DNA from: Alteromonadaceae bacterium M269
GTDB lineage: Bacteria; Pseudomonadota; Gammaproteobacteria; Enterobacterales; Alteromonadaceae
Reading direction: 5' to 3'
NCBI GenBank assembly: GCA_004353515.1
Contig: SMNZ01000003.1
Coordinates: 558,001-622,000 of the forward strand
Length of the DNA: 64,000 nt
This document shows positions 25,114-34,079 of the stretch, in pieces. The notes beneath the pieces are model-generated. The model was not told where the DNA came from, searched no databases, and saw only the letters and a list, made by a program, of their open reading frames with translations. The first letter of the stretch is position 1; each line of letters opens with the position of its first letter. The translations under genes and the position numbers were made by a program.

Positions 25114-26910
25114 ATGGCAAAGCCGTTAGCTATCACTGAGCTTGTGTTTCGAGATGCTCATCAATCCTTACTTGCGACCAGAATGCGGCTTGATGATATG
25201 TTGCCTATTGCGGCTAAGTTAGACGATGTAGGCTATTGGTCGATGGAGTCGTGGGGAGGGGCAACCTTTGATGCTTGTATTCGATATTTAGGGGAAGATC
25301 CCTGGGATCGTATTCGAGAAATCAAAAAGGCGATGCCTAAAACTAAGCAGCAAATGCTGCTTCGAGGCCAAAACCTATTAGGTTACCGACATTACGCTGA
25401 CGATGTTGTCACCAAATTTGTCGAGCGTGCGCATACTAATGGAGTGGATGTTTTTAGAATTTTCGATGCGATGAATGATGTACGCAATCTAAAAACAGCC
25501 ATTAAAGCTGCTATAGACGTTGAAGCGCATGCTCAAGGCACTATTTCTTATACCGTAAGCCCAGTGCATTCGATGCAGCTTTGGCTTGATATGGCGCGCC
25601 AACTTGAAGATATGGGCGTTCACTCTATCTGTATTAAAGATATGGCAGGCTTGTTGAAGCCTTACGTCTGTGAAGAGTTGATAACTGAGCTGAAGCAAGC
25701 GGTTGATGTTCCTATTGCCATGCAATGTCACGCAACAACGGGCTTAAGCACTGCGGCGTACCAAAAAGCGATAGATGCAGGCATTGATATGTTGGATACC
25801 GCGATATCGTCGATGAGCCAAACATATGGGCATAGTGCGACCGAGACTTTTGTATCTATCCTTGAAGGCACAGAGCGCGATACCGGTTTAGATATGGTCT
25901 TACTCGATGATATATCGGCTTACTTTAGAGAAGTGCGTAAAAAATATGCGAAGTTCGAAGGTAGCTTAAAAGGTGTTGATTCACGCATTCTTATTGCTCA
26001 GGTCCCGGGTGGAATGTTGACTAACATGGAGAATCAGCTGAGAGAACAGAATGCTGAAGATAAAATGGACGAAGTACTCAAGGAAATTCCAAGAGTCAGA
26101 GAAGATCTCGGCTTTATTCCATTGGTCACACCTACGTCGCAAATTGTGGGTTCTCAAGCGGTGCTTAATGTTCTGACTGGTGAACGATATAAAAGTATTA
26201 CCAAGGAAACAGCGGGTGTTTTAAAAGGGGAATATGGCGATACCGCAGCACCTGTCAATAGCGAATTGCAACAACGTGTTCTAGGTAACGAACAAGCCAT
26301 TAGTTGTAGACCGGCAGACCTCATTGATGATGAGCTGGAAAAACTGAGTAATGAACTTAAGGAATTATCTGAAACAAAGTCGATTACTTTGGCGAAAGAT
26401 ACCATTGATGATGTTCTGACTTATGCACTCTTTCCGCAAGTCGGCCTAAAGTTTCTTGAAAATAGAGACAATCCAGATGCCTTTGAACCTGTTCCCGGCA
26501 CTGAAGAAAAAGCGCCTGTTGCTGCTCCACAACATTCAGCTCCGGAACGAAGCCATCAAGGTACTCAATCCTACTCTGTTCGCGTGGATGGCAAAGTTTA
26601 TCAAGTTGAAGTCGCTGAATCTGGTGCATTGGAGAGTGTCATTCCAGTGAACACGGGAGCAGAACAACAAGTATCGACTCCTGTTGCAAGTGTTAGCGGT
26701 GAGCCATTGAATGCGCCTCTTTCAGGTAACATTTTCAAAGTATTGGTGAAGTCAGGGCAATCTGTTGCTGAAGGTGACGTTGTTATCATTATGGAAGCTA
26801 TGAAAATGGAGACTGAAATTCGAGCGACGTCATCAGGTATTGTTGTCAGTGTGGAAGTTAATGAAGGTGATACGATTCAATCCGGCCAAGCGCTCATCAT
26901 GTTGGGATAA
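25114..26910 (+). CDS. oadA: Oxaloacetate decarboxylase alpha subunit (biotin carrier and carboxyltransferase)
   Basis: 598 residues, with an AGGAG ribosome site. The N-terminal carboxyltransferase TIM barrel starts [17 protein letters not shown] and holds the metal-binding region with [19 protein letters not shown] conserved PYC-OADA domain follows (about 280-450). Residues about 465-510 form a linker rich in Ala, Pro and Gln. The C-terminal biotinyl domain has the EAMKMETEI motif whose Lys is biotinylated. It transfers CO2 from oxaloacetate to biotin; the beta subunit then decarboxylates carboxybiotin and exports sodium. Length and domain order are normal. Confidence 0.96.
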   Translation: MAKPLAITELVFRDAHQSLLATRMRLDDMLPIAAKLDDVGYWSMESWGGATFDACIRYLGEDPWDRIREIKKAMPKTKQQMLLRGQNLLGYRHYADDVVTKFVERAHTNGVDVFRIFDAMNDVRNLKTAIKAAIDVEAHAQGTISYTVSPVHSMQLWLDMARQLEDMGVHSICIKDMAGLLKPYVCEELITELKQAVDVPIAMQCHATTGLSTAAYQKAIDAGIDMLDTAISSMSQTYGHSATETFVSILEGTERDTGLDMVLLDDISAYFREVRKKYAKFEGSLKGVDSRILIAQVPGGMLTNMENQLREQNAEDKMDEVLKEIPRVREDLGFIPLVTPTSQIVGSQAVLNVLTGERYKSITKETAGVLKGEYGDTAAPVNSELQQRVLGNEQAISCRPADLIDDELEKLSNELKELSETKSITLAKDTIDDVLTYALFPQVGLKFLENRDNPDAFEPVPGTEEKAPVAAPQHSAPERSHQGTQSYSVRVDGKVYQVEVAESGALESVIPVNTGAEQQVSTPVASVSGEPLNAPLSGNIFKVLVKSGQSVAEGDVVIIMEAMKMETEIRATSSGIVVSVEVNEGDTIQSGQALIMLG

Positions 26911-26913
26911 TTA

Positions 26914-28047
26914 ATGGATAAGTTACTAACGCTCTGGGAAACAACGTCAATTGCAAATTTTGAGCTAGGGCAACTCCTTATGATGGCGGTAGGTGGGTTA
27001 CTGCTGTATCTCGCCATAGTAAAGAAATTTGAGCCGCTATTACTTTTACCAATTGGCTTCGGTGCCATACTAACCAATATACCTTTGGCTGGGTTTTCTG
27101 AAGCTGGTGGCTTGCTTTATAACGTTTATAAAGTGGGGATTGAAACTGGCGTTTTCCCATTATTGATTTTTATGGGAGTAGGGGCGTTAACTGATTTCGG
27201 TGCCTTAATTGCTAACCCTAAAGTGTTGTTATTAGGTGCAGCGGCTCAGTTTGGTATTTTTGCGACCTTGTTTGGCGCCGTTATGCTCAATATGGTTCCT
27301 GGTATGGAGTTTACACTGCAGCAAGCTGCCGCTATTGCCATTATTGGAGGAGCTGATGGTCCAACTGCGATATTCTTAGCGTCGAAACTTGCACCTGAAT
27401 TACTCGGTGCCATCGCTGTAGCTGCATATTCTTACATGGCGTTAGTACCCATTATTCAACCACCCATCATGAAGGCTTTGACGACTGAATCGGAAAGGCA
27501 AATCAAGATGGAGCAACTGCGAACAGTATCCAAGAAGGAAAAAGTTATATTTCCTCTGATGGTGCTACTACTGACAATTGTATTTTTGCCAGCAGCGACG
27601 CCCTTGGTAGGCATGTTCTGTTTAGGAAATTTAATGCGTGAGTCTGGTGTTGTCGAGCGTCTCAGCGGTACTGCGCAAAATGAATTGATCAATATAGTGA
27701 CTATCTTTTTAGGGCTGGCTGTTGGATCAAAATTATCAGCAGATAAGTTTCTTACAGCAGAAACCCTAGGAATTTTATTTTTAGGTGCTCTCGCATTTGC
27801 CATAGGTACAGCGTCGGGTGTATTGATGGCGAAATTAATGAGCAAGTTGAGCGGAGGTAAAATCAATCCGCTTATCGGTGCTGCGGGCGTGTCAGCAGTG
27901 CCCATGGCAGCGCGTGTTGTGAATAAGGTTGGCTTAGAGTCTAACCCTCACAACTTCTTATTAATGCATGCTATGGGGCCAAATGTGGCTGGTGTTCTAG
28001 GTTCCGCAGTTGCTGCAGGTATACTTTTAGCTCTTGTAGGGCCTTAA
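26914..28047 (+). CDS. oadB: Oxaloacetate decarboxylase beta subunit, sodium pump
   Basis: 377 residues and highly hydrophobic, with about nine to eleven membrane segments. Family motifs are seen: [21 protein letters not shown] at the start, [40 protein letters not shown] in the middle, and [19 protein letters not shown] with [20 protein letters not shown] near the end. The GADGPT Asp region is part of the sodium/proton site in this family. It sits 3 bases after oadA. The enzyme couples oxaloacetate decarboxylation to sodium export, consistent with a marine life style. Confidence 0.96.
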   Translation: MDKLLTLWETTSIANFELGQLLMMAVGGLLLYLAIVKKFEPLLLLPIGFGAILTNIPLAGFSEAGGLLYNVYKVGIETGVFPLLIFMGVGALTDFGALIANPKVLLLGAAAQFGIFATLFGAVMLNMVPGMEFTLQQAAAIAIIGGADGPTAIFLASKLAPELLGAIAVAAYSYMALVPIIQPPIMKALTTESERQIKMEQLRTVSKKEKVIFPLMVLLLTIVFLPAATPLVGMFCLGNLMRESGVVERLSGTAQNELINIVTIFLGLAVGSKLSADKFLTAETLGILFLGALAFAIGTASGVLMAKLMSKLSGGKINPLIGAAGVSAVPMAARVVNKVGLESNPHNFLLMHAMGPNVAGVLGSAVAAGILLALVGP

Positions 28048-28109
28048 CTTGCCATAAGGTAAACGAGGAATTGGTGCGTAGGTAGGCCCTGCGCATGCTC
28101 TATATTTGG

Positions 28110-28280
28110 TTAGTGCGTTACATAAGTCATTAACGTAAAAAATAGAACAATGATAGTTGATGCACTAAGTATATAAATAAATCCCTGTTTACCTTGCTTC
28201 AAGCTGTACCCATTATGTCTTAGGTAAAGAAACCATATTAAGCAAAGCAATAAAGGGAAAATAAAGAATAGTCGAACCAA
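28110..28280 (-). CDS. Small membrane protein, 56 residues, uncharacterised
   Basis: A short frame on the minus strand with TTG start at 28280, AGG about eight bases upstream, and stop TAA at 28110-28112. The product starts MVRLFFIFPLLLCLIWFLYLR, has the polar loop HNGYSLKQGKQGF, then a second hydrophobic helix IYILSASTIIVLFFTLMTYV. Two helices with a central GYxLxQGKQGFIYIL loop are the pattern of a small inner-membrane protein, and an in-frame stop directly precedes the short leader. It lies in the 428-base gap between oadB and the DTW gene, convergent with oadB. No function is known to me. Length and start are the main doubts. Confidence 0.5.
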   Translation of the reverse strand: MVRLFFIFPLLLCLIWFLYLRHNGYSLKQGKQGFIYILSASTIIVLFFTLMTYVTH

Positions 28281-28475
28281 AATAGCAACCTATTGATTTG
28301 TATTTGTTTAGAGTAACTCCTAATTTAAACTTTCTCCACATTCACTATGATTTGGTGTTTGGCGAAATGGCAACTGGATACTTCAGAAGCGAATGAAAAG
28401 ATTTATCTGGTTGATATATCTGCTGGTCAAATCGATTATATCCAAGCCATTTTAACTCATTTAAGAGGAATTAAT

Positions 28476-29060
28476 GTGAGCAGAACCTATTGCTCATCTT
28501 GTCATTACCCTGAAAAAACGTGTATTTGTAAATGGGTAAAACCTATTGAACCGCCCATAGAGATTATTATTCTTCAACACGGGAGTGAAGCCTCCCATGC
28601 AAAAAATACGGTTAAATTGCTTGAATTGGGATTGAATCGGATTACAACTTTATGTGGCGAAGAAGCGGATAACTTTCAGGAAATTGCCTCTGAATGTGCA
28701 TTATCTCCAGAAAAGTACGCTGTCTGTTTTCCGTCAGAGCAAAGCACTCCCATCGAAGAAAGTGTCTTACAGTGGGAAAGAGGTAATGCAAGTCAAACAT
28801 TCGAACATGTTATTTTTATTGATGCGTCATGGCGCAAGGCGCTTAAAATGTGGCATTTGAATCCGTGGCTTCATCAACTCAAAACGTGGCACTTTTCAGA
28901 ACCGCCCGAGAATCGGTACCGAATCAGAAAGACGAGCAAAGAGAACAGCCTATCCACATTAGAATCTGTGGCTTACGTGTTAAGTCTAGGATGGAAAGTG
29001 GACTGCTCTAACTTATTAACCTTATTGAATGCTCGACAACAGTACTTTCCAAATCGTTAA
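28476..29060 (+). CDS. DTW-domain protein, tRNA-uridine aminocarboxypropyltransferase-like
   Basis: 194 residues from GTG 28476, which follows AAGAGGA and puts the protein start just before the conserved Cys cluster; the open frame extends upstream to 28347, but those residues lack family features. The N-terminus RTYCSSCHYPEKTCICKW is the zinc-binding DTW motif. ILQHGSEASHAKNTVKLLELGL and FIDASWRKALKM (DASW in place of DTW) follow, then RYRIRKTSKENSLSTLESVAY. Family members such as E. coli TapT (YfiP) transfer a 3-amino-3-carboxypropyl group from SAM to uridine 47 in tRNA. The end overlaps the convergent acyltransferase gene by 4 bases. Confidence 0.85.
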   Translation: MSRTYCSSCHYPEKTCICKWVKPIEPPIEIIILQHGSEASHAKNTVKLLELGLNRITTLCGEEADNFQEIASECALSPEKYAVCFPSEQSTPIEESVLQWERGNASQTFEHVIFIDASWRKALKMWHLNPWLHQLKTWHFSEPPENRYRIRKTSKENSLSTLESVAYVLSLGWKVDCSNLLTLLNARQQYFPNR

Positions 29061-30775
29061 GTGGGCAGTTCACTGACATCATCCATATAACGGCGACGCT
29101 TACTGTCTTTAAGATACGCTAGATCAACCAAAATAAGACCATCAACACAGTTATTAAAATCAGGGTCTACGCCAAAGCTTAGAAATTTTGCGCCGCCAGG
29201 CTCGCATATTTCACAGTATTGTTTATAGAGAGTGGGAACGGCTACCCCCATACTGGATAATAGATATTTAAGCTCGGCGAAGTCTGCTTTGTAGTCATCA
29301 CCTTTAAAGGGATGCTCTAAGTTAACGGGAAGTTGATAAGGTGAATTTGATTGAGCCAAATGCAAATCGCCACCAAAATAATGCTGGTAAAAATACACAA
29401 TCAAGTTTTTGGCTGTCTCTGGATAACTGTGGCTTAAGCTAACAGGACCAAACAGGTAGCGATATTCAGGGTGATGCTTCAGGAATGCACCTATGCCATA
29501 CCACAAGTAATCTAGGTTTCTTTTACCCCAATACTTAGGCTGGATAAAACTGCGACCTAATTCTAAACCTTGTTCAAAGTATGATTTCATTGCTTCGTCA
29601 TACTTGAATAGGCTGGCGGAATAGAGATCTTTGTTATTTGATTTAGACACGAGCTTTTTTGCGTCTCCGAATCGGTATGCACCCACGATTTCTAAATCTT
29701 TGTTATCCCACAAAACGAGGTGAAAATAATTATTATCGTAGGCATCAATATCTCGCCTTTTATTGCTACCTTCACCAACTGCCCTAAACGCGATCTCTCG
29801 TAACCTACCGATTTCTCTTAGAATAGGTGAGCTGCCGTTGTAACGGTAAAGATAAATTTCTTTATTGTCGCTTGTTGTTCCTAGTCTCTGGCAATCGCTT
29901 TGCATTGCTGCTTGTAGATTTCGCCTATCTTCCGGAAGTGCAATGCCTTTTTGTGTTTCGAATATAGGGCGTTTGTTCGAATTAAGGCGGTATAGGTGTT
30001 TTTTGAAGAGCTTCACTTGCTGCTTTATGGATATTTTGGCGCCTATGTATGAAGAAGCAGGGATTAACTCGCCTATGCGTATAGGGAAATGGCGTCGCTC
30101 TTTTTTAAACATTTCTCTAATGATGAGCAGTGTTGCAAGCGGCTTGTAAAGCATTGATGCGCCATAAAATGTCGGTGAGTTTTTGGCTTCTATTAGCAAC
30201 GGAAGTATTGGCGCTTGTGCTTTCTTGGCTATACGTAAAAAGCCTGACTGCCATTCAGTATCGCGAACACCCTGAGGCCTAAGGCGCGAAACCTCTCCTG
30301 CGGGGAAGATAATGACAACTCCTTCGCTTGCTAAGTGTTTTTGGATATTAGACAGATTTTCTTTAACTGTGCCAGTTCCCATGTTATCGACGGGAAGCAT
30401 CATGGAATGGAGTGGCTTAACTGCCATCAACATTTGATTAGCGATGATTTTAATATCTTGCCGAACTTCACTGATTAGTTTCAGTAGCGCTAAGCCGTCA
30501 AGCGTACCTATGGGGTGATTAGCAATGATAACGCAACGTCCGCTACAAGGAATACGTTCCTTTTCAGTATCATGTACCGAGTAACTCACATTAAAGTGTT
30601 CAAGGATTTGTTCTACAAAATCTAAACCGTTTAGGTGAGGGTAGGTTGTACTAAAGTCATTGAAATCTTGTTCGTGTAATAAGTAGGAAAGTACAAGTTT
30701 TGCAGGCTTAAAAAGCCAAGGTTTATGCGTTATTTGAGGATAATGCTGATATAAAATTTCATTTATCGTAAACAT
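29057..30775 (-). CDS. Bifunctional acyltransferase, OlsF-like (ornithine-lipid type)
   Basis: 572 residues in two parts. The N-terminal half (about 60-270) is a PlsC-type acyltransferase with IIANHPIGTLDG (His87, Asp93) and VIIFPAGEVSRLRPQGV. The C-terminal half (about 290-560) is a GNAT-like acyl-ACP-dependent N-acyltransferase of the OlsB/hemolysin type, with EIVGAYRFGDA, LGRSFIQPKYWGKRNLDYLWYG and LFGPVSLSHSYP. This order and size match OlsF of Serratia, which makes ornithine lipids by N- then O-acylation of ornithine. The amino acid used here cannot be told from sequence; glycine or other aminolipids are possible. Such phosphorus-free lipids are often made under phosphate limitation. No Pho box was recognised upstream. 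Confidence 0.78.
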   Translation of the reverse strand: MFTINEILYQHYPQITHKPWLFKPAKLVLSYLLHEQDFNDFSTTYPHLNGLDFVEQILEHFNVSYSVHDTEKERIPCSGRCVIIANHPIGTLDGLALLKLISEVRQDIKIIANQMLMAVKPLHSMMLPVDNMGTGTVKENLSNIQKHLASEGVVIIFPAGEVSRLRPQGVRDTEWQSGFLRIAKKAQAPILPLLIEAKNSPTFYGASMLYKPLATLLIIREMFKKERRHFPIRIGELIPASSYIGAKISIKQQVKLFKKHLYRLNSNKRPIFETQKGIALPEDRRNLQAAMQSDCQRLGTTSDNKEIYLYRYNGSSPILREIGRLREIAFRAVGEGSNKRRDIDAYDNNYFHLVLWDNKDLEIVGAYRFGDAKKLVSKSNNKDLYSASLFKYDEAMKSYFEQGLELGRSFIQPKYWGKRNLDYLWYGIGAFLKHHPEYRYLFGPVSLSHSYPETAKNLIVYFYQHYFGGDLHLAQSNSPYQLPVNLEHPFKGDDYKADFAELKYLLSSMGVAVPTLYKQYCEICEPGGAKFLSFGVDPDFNNCVDGLILVDLAYLKDSKRRRYMDDVSELPT

Positions 30776-30885
30776 CTGTCTTTCTGCATATAGTCACATC
30801 CCAAGGCACATGCTAGGTATGAAATATGAACTTTAAATGACGTTATTGTGATGATTTTATGCACTAAAAGCATGAGGTAACTAAT

Positions 30886-31698
30886 TTAGGCTGCTTTATT
30901 ATCCTTAGATTCAGGAAAAGGGATTAAGGATGATTGGTCAGTGTTTTCATTAGTTTGAATTGTTGTCCAGTAGACCAGTGAAAATTTACCATCCATGTCT
31001 TCAGTTAAAGCGGAGCAGTTTTCCACCCAATCTCCATCATTATAATACTGCGTCCCATCCACTTCGGTTATCTCGGGGTGGTGGATATGACCGCAAATAA
31101 CACCGTCAAAGCCATTTTGTGCGGCTTTGTGGCATGTTGCTCTGCGATATCTCGCAATGACATCATTAGCGCCTTTGACTTTGGACTTTAAGAAGCTAGC
31201 TAAAGACCAGTAGTCAAACCCCAATTTTAAGCGGCAGGCGTTGTACCAACGATTGAGGAAAAGTACAAAGGTATACAACTGGTCACCAAACCAGGTTTTG
31301 AGAGGTTCGAAGCAGACTTCTTGATCAAACTGATCTCCATGCAAAAGTAATAGTTTTCGCCCGTCTGCTGTGACATGGGTATATTCTCGGTAAATTTCGA
31401 CATCACCAAACATCATTCCACTGTATTTTTGCGCGGGCTCATCATGGTTTCCGGGAAGGTAAATGACTCTCGTCCCATGTTGCGGTAAGTTAAGAAGTCG
31501 ATGGAATAACTGGTTGTGAGACTTCGGCCATCGAAATTGCTTAGACATCGCCCACATATCAACAATATCGCCAATCAAATACAGAGTATCCATTTGACAG
31601 TGATCTAAAAAGTTAAGTAAGTACTCAGCCTTACAATCTTTACTGCCGAGGTGGATATCTGAAAGACAGACTGTCCGGTAATGTGTGATGGCGCTCAT
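30886..31698 (-). CDS. LpxH-like calcineurin-type phosphoesterase
   Basis: 270 residues. All metallophosphoesterase motifs are present: CLSDIHLGS, IGDIVDMW, LPGNHDEPA, LLHGDQFD and ICGHIHHPEI, giving a two-metal site. The family is UDP-2,3-diacylglucosamine pyrophosphatase-like, with KAEYLLNFLDHCQMDTLYLIGD typical of the LpxH2/YbbF-like branch rather than classic LpxH. Its partner lysolipid or UDP-sugar substrate is uncertain. It lies 110 bases upstream of the acyltransferase gene on the same strand, a possible lipid-metabolism pair, though separate promoters are possible. Length is slightly above classic LpxH (about 240). Confidence 0.75.
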   Translation of the reverse strand: MSAITHYRTVCLSDIHLGSKDCKAEYLLNFLDHCQMDTLYLIGDIVDMWAMSKQFRWPKSHNQLFHRLLNLPQHGTRVIYLPGNHDEPAQKYSGMMFGDVEIYREYTHVTADGRKLLLLHGDQFDQEVCFEPLKTWFGDQLYTFVLFLNRWYNACRLKLGFDYWSLASFLKSKVKGANDVIARYRRATCHKAAQNGFDGVICGHIHHPEITEVDGTQYYNDGDWVENCSALTEDMDGKFSLVYWTTIQTNENTDQSSLIPFPESKDNKAA

Positions 31699-31816
31699 GC
31701 CTAGCTCTCACCTAAAGCCTTTGTGTGGATAAAGTTAGACAAATAACTTTACAAACTCATGAAGGTTCTTTGAATAAGAGGTGACACTGCCATCGGTGTT
31801 TTAAAAGGAACTTGAG

Positions 31817-32125
31817 TTAAAGCTGCGATAGCACAGAAAATGGTCCACCTACCTCTACAATCTTAAAAGGTTGGCAGTGAATGCCTGTTTCTAAATTATG
31901 GCAAATATGCAGGTGCTGAGTTTGCATGTCCAGTTTGACAAATTCTGCATTCGAATCCAGCAATTGGCCATATTCACCAAAACCTCTCCAGTAAATGCTA
32001 CTGGAGACGCCATTTCCATGTTTATAGGTAATTAATTTAGGGAGTGGCACAATAATAAGTGCCACAACAATAAGCATCATAACGCTTAATAGAAATCCCA
32101 GACGCCACTTGGCGAATTGACTCAT
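31817..32125 (-). CDS. Small single-helix membrane protein, unknown
   Basis: 102 residues. The N-terminus MSQFAKWRLGFLLSVMMLIVVALIIVPLP is one membrane helix or uncleaved signal, and the remaining 70 residues (ITYKHGNGVSSSIYWRGFGE... to FSVLSQL) should be periplasmic, with two Cys (HICHNLETGIHC) that could form a disulfide. I do not recognise the family. It begins 9 bases after the stop of the M28 peptidase gene on the same strand and is probably co-transcribed with it. The tight spacing supports it as a real gene. Confidence 0.6.
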   Translation of the reverse strand: MSQFAKWRLGFLLSVMMLIVVALIIVPLPKLITYKHGNGVSSSIYWRGFGEYGQLLDSNAEFVKLDMQTQHLHICHNLETGIHCQPFKIVEVGGPFSVLSQL

Positions 32126-32134
32126 AACCGCTAC

Positions 32135-33511
32135 TTAGCTTTTAGGAGCTGGTCTTGGGTCGACATCGTTATTTGCCATCATATAAGCAAACAATGCGTA
32201 AACCGCTTGGTTTTGAGCAATATCTTCTGGTTTTATTTTATCTAATGTGTCGTTTGGTGTGTGATGATAATCAAAGTAGTAAGTGCCATCTTGGAGCAGA
32301 GAAACGACAGGAATACCCAAGCCTGGGAACATAGAGATATCAGGGCCACCGCCTGCTGTATTGCTGCCTTTGAACACACCTAATGGCTCAATTTGTTCGA
32401 CAATGCTATCAACAAAGGGAAGGGCTCTGTCAGCAAATCTTGTTTCTAGACGGTAAATACGACCAGCTCCAAAGTCGGACTCAGCAGCAACAACAATTTT
32501 TTCTAATGACTCTTTGTTCGCTTTGACGTATTCACGGGCACCAACAAGTCCAAATTCCTCGTTAGCGTATAGTACAACTCGGATGGTACGCTTTGGCGTG
32601 CCCATGATTGATTTAACCAAGCTTGCAGCGGCAGAAACTATCCCAACACCTGCACCGTCATCTATTGCGCCTGTGCCTTCATCCCAAGAGTCTAAATGTG
32701 CACCAAGTAAAACAACTTCGTCGGGTTTTTCACTTCCAGTAATTTCGCCGATGACGTTGTAAGATGTTTGCCAGCCCTGTTCTTTTGCCTGCATTTCAAC
32801 GGCTAACTCAACAGTTTGTCCTGTGTTGACCAAACGCTCTAGAGTATCTGCATCGGCGTTAGATAAAGCTCCTGCAGGAATTTTTTTCACTTCATCGCTG
32901 TAACGCATTGCGCCTGTGTGGGCGAAACGACTGTTATCTGTTCCAACAGAGCGAATAAGAATAGCTTTGGCGCCAAGCTTAGAAGCTTCTATAGCACCTT
33001 GTGCTCTGGCAGCAACTACCGGTCCGTAGCCTCTTCCTGCTCGGTCTCGTATCATACGGCGATTAATGAAAACTATTTTGCCTTTAACTTGCTCTTCTGA
33101 AGCAGCCTGTAGTTCTTGCAGTGAAGAGAACATAACCACTGAAGATTGTAAGCCGCCTTTAGGTGTTGCAATTGAACCTCCTAAAGCGGTAATGACGAGT
33201 GATTGAGCAAATGGCTTAGTGACCTTGGCTTCAGCTCTTCCTCTCGACCAATTTCTGACCCTAACGGGTTGTGTATAAACTTTGTCAAAGCCAAGTTCTT
33301 TTAACTTATCTTGCGCCCAAACTACGGCGCGTTTGTCACCTTCACTCCCTGCAATGCGGGGGCCGACTTCAACAGTTAGGGATTCAACAACACTGTAAGC
33401 TAGGGGGCTAGATAGCGCCTTTTCGCGCAAATCATTTGTTGTCGCAGCGAGACTGGACGTAGAAAAAAGTAAGCAGGATATTATAGTTTTAGATAAGCGA
33501 TTCATAAACAT
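32135..33511 (-). CDS. Secreted M28 zinc peptidase (carboxypeptidase Q-like)
   Basis: 458 residues with a Sec signal (MFMNRLSKTIISCLLFSTSSLAA). A PA-like insert (about 130-230) precedes the M28 catalytic part, where zinc ligands are seen in LLGAHLDSWDEGTGAIDDGAG, YANEEFGLVGAREY and AESDFGAG, with a final His in FDYHHTPNDTLDKI. The architecture matches bacterial homologues of plasma glutamate carboxypeptidase (CPQ), which cleave dipeptides. It should work in the periplasm or outside the cell. The intrinsic terminator at 33629-33658 separates it from rpsT upstream. The downstream small membrane protein probably shares its transcript. Confidence 0.85.
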   Translation of the reverse strand: MFMNRLSKTIISCLLFSTSSLAATTNDLREKALSSPLAYSVVESLTVEVGPRIAGSEGDKRAVVWAQDKLKELGFDKVYTQPVRVRNWSRGRAEAKVTKPFAQSLVITALGGSIATPKGGLQSSVVMFSSLQELQAASEEQVKGKIVFINRRMIRDRAGRGYGPVVAARAQGAIEASKLGAKAILIRSVGTDNSRFAHTGAMRYSDEVKKIPAGALSNADADTLERLVNTGQTVELAVEMQAKEQGWQTSYNVIGEITGSEKPDEVVLLGAHLDSWDEGTGAIDDGAGVGIVSAAASLVKSIMGTPKRTIRVVLYANEEFGLVGAREYVKANKESLEKIVVAAESDFGAGRIYRLETRFADRALPFVDSIVEQIEPLGVFKGSNTAGGGPDISMFPGLGIPVVSLLQDGTYYFDYHHTPNDTLDKIKPEDIAQNQAVYALFAYMMANNDVDPRPAPKS

Positions 33512-33628
33512 TCAAGTCAGTTGATTCAACCTTTATGTTAACTCACTTGTATGGTTGTGTCTCTTATGTGAGACATTCAAAAACGGTTTATGCTGTCACA
33601 AAATAGTACCAGCATTAAATAGTAGGCA

Positions 33629-33658
33629 TAAAAAAAGCGTCTATAAGACGCTTTTTTC
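33629..33658 (-). terminator. Intrinsic terminator of rpsT
   Basis: AAAAAAGCGTCT-ATA-AGACGCTTTTTT, a symmetrical hairpin with a T-run on either strand, 33 bases beyond the rpsT stop. On the minus strand it ends rpsT before the M28 gene. Confidence 0.9.
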
Positions 33659-33690
33659 TACGAAACCGATTTAACGATAATTCGTTATAT

Positions 33691-33954
33691 TTATGCTAGT
33701 GCTTTAATCTGTGCAGCAAGGCGTGACTTATGACGAGCAGCCTTGTTTTTGTGGATTAAGCCTTTAGTCGCCATGCGATCCAAAATCGGTGTAGCCGCTG
33801 CGTATGCTTGTTGCGCAGCGTCTTTGTCGCCTGCTGCGATAGCAGCAACTATTTTCTTAATGCTTGTACGCATCATTGAACGACGACTGGCGTTGTGTAC
33901 ACGGCGCTTCTCGGCTTGGATTGCGCGCTTTTTAGCAGACTTGATATTAGCCAA
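33691..33954 (-). CDS. rpsT: 30S ribosomal protein S20
   Basis: 87 residues beginning (M)[17 protein letters not shown] and ending [16 protein letters not shown], as in S20 proteins that bind 16S rRNA. The frame could start five codons earlier, but the family N-terminus and GGGAG seven to eight bases upstream fix the start at TTG 33954. E. coli rpsT also starts with UUG, which is needed for its translational feedback by S20. It is transcribed away from murJ, as in other gammaproteobacteria, but here almost 13 kb separate the two. Confidence 0.95.
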   Translation of the reverse strand: MANIKSAKKRAIQAEKRRVHNASRRSMMRTSIKKIVAAIAAGDKDAAQQAYAAATPILDRMATKGLIHKNKAARHKSRLAAQIKALA

Positions 33955-34079
33955 GTTCGAAACTCCCAAAAAAACTGGTCAAAATTAAGGTCGCGAATTC
34001 TGCCTTTTATCAGCTTGGTTGTCAATGGATTTCGTACCCAAAAGCATATTTATGTGGCTGATACAGAAATATGCTTCTA

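Noticed and set aside
28347-28475. N-terminal extension of the DTW protein
   Set aside because: The extra 43 residues have no family similarity, and the ribosome site AAGAGGA lies just before GTG 28476.
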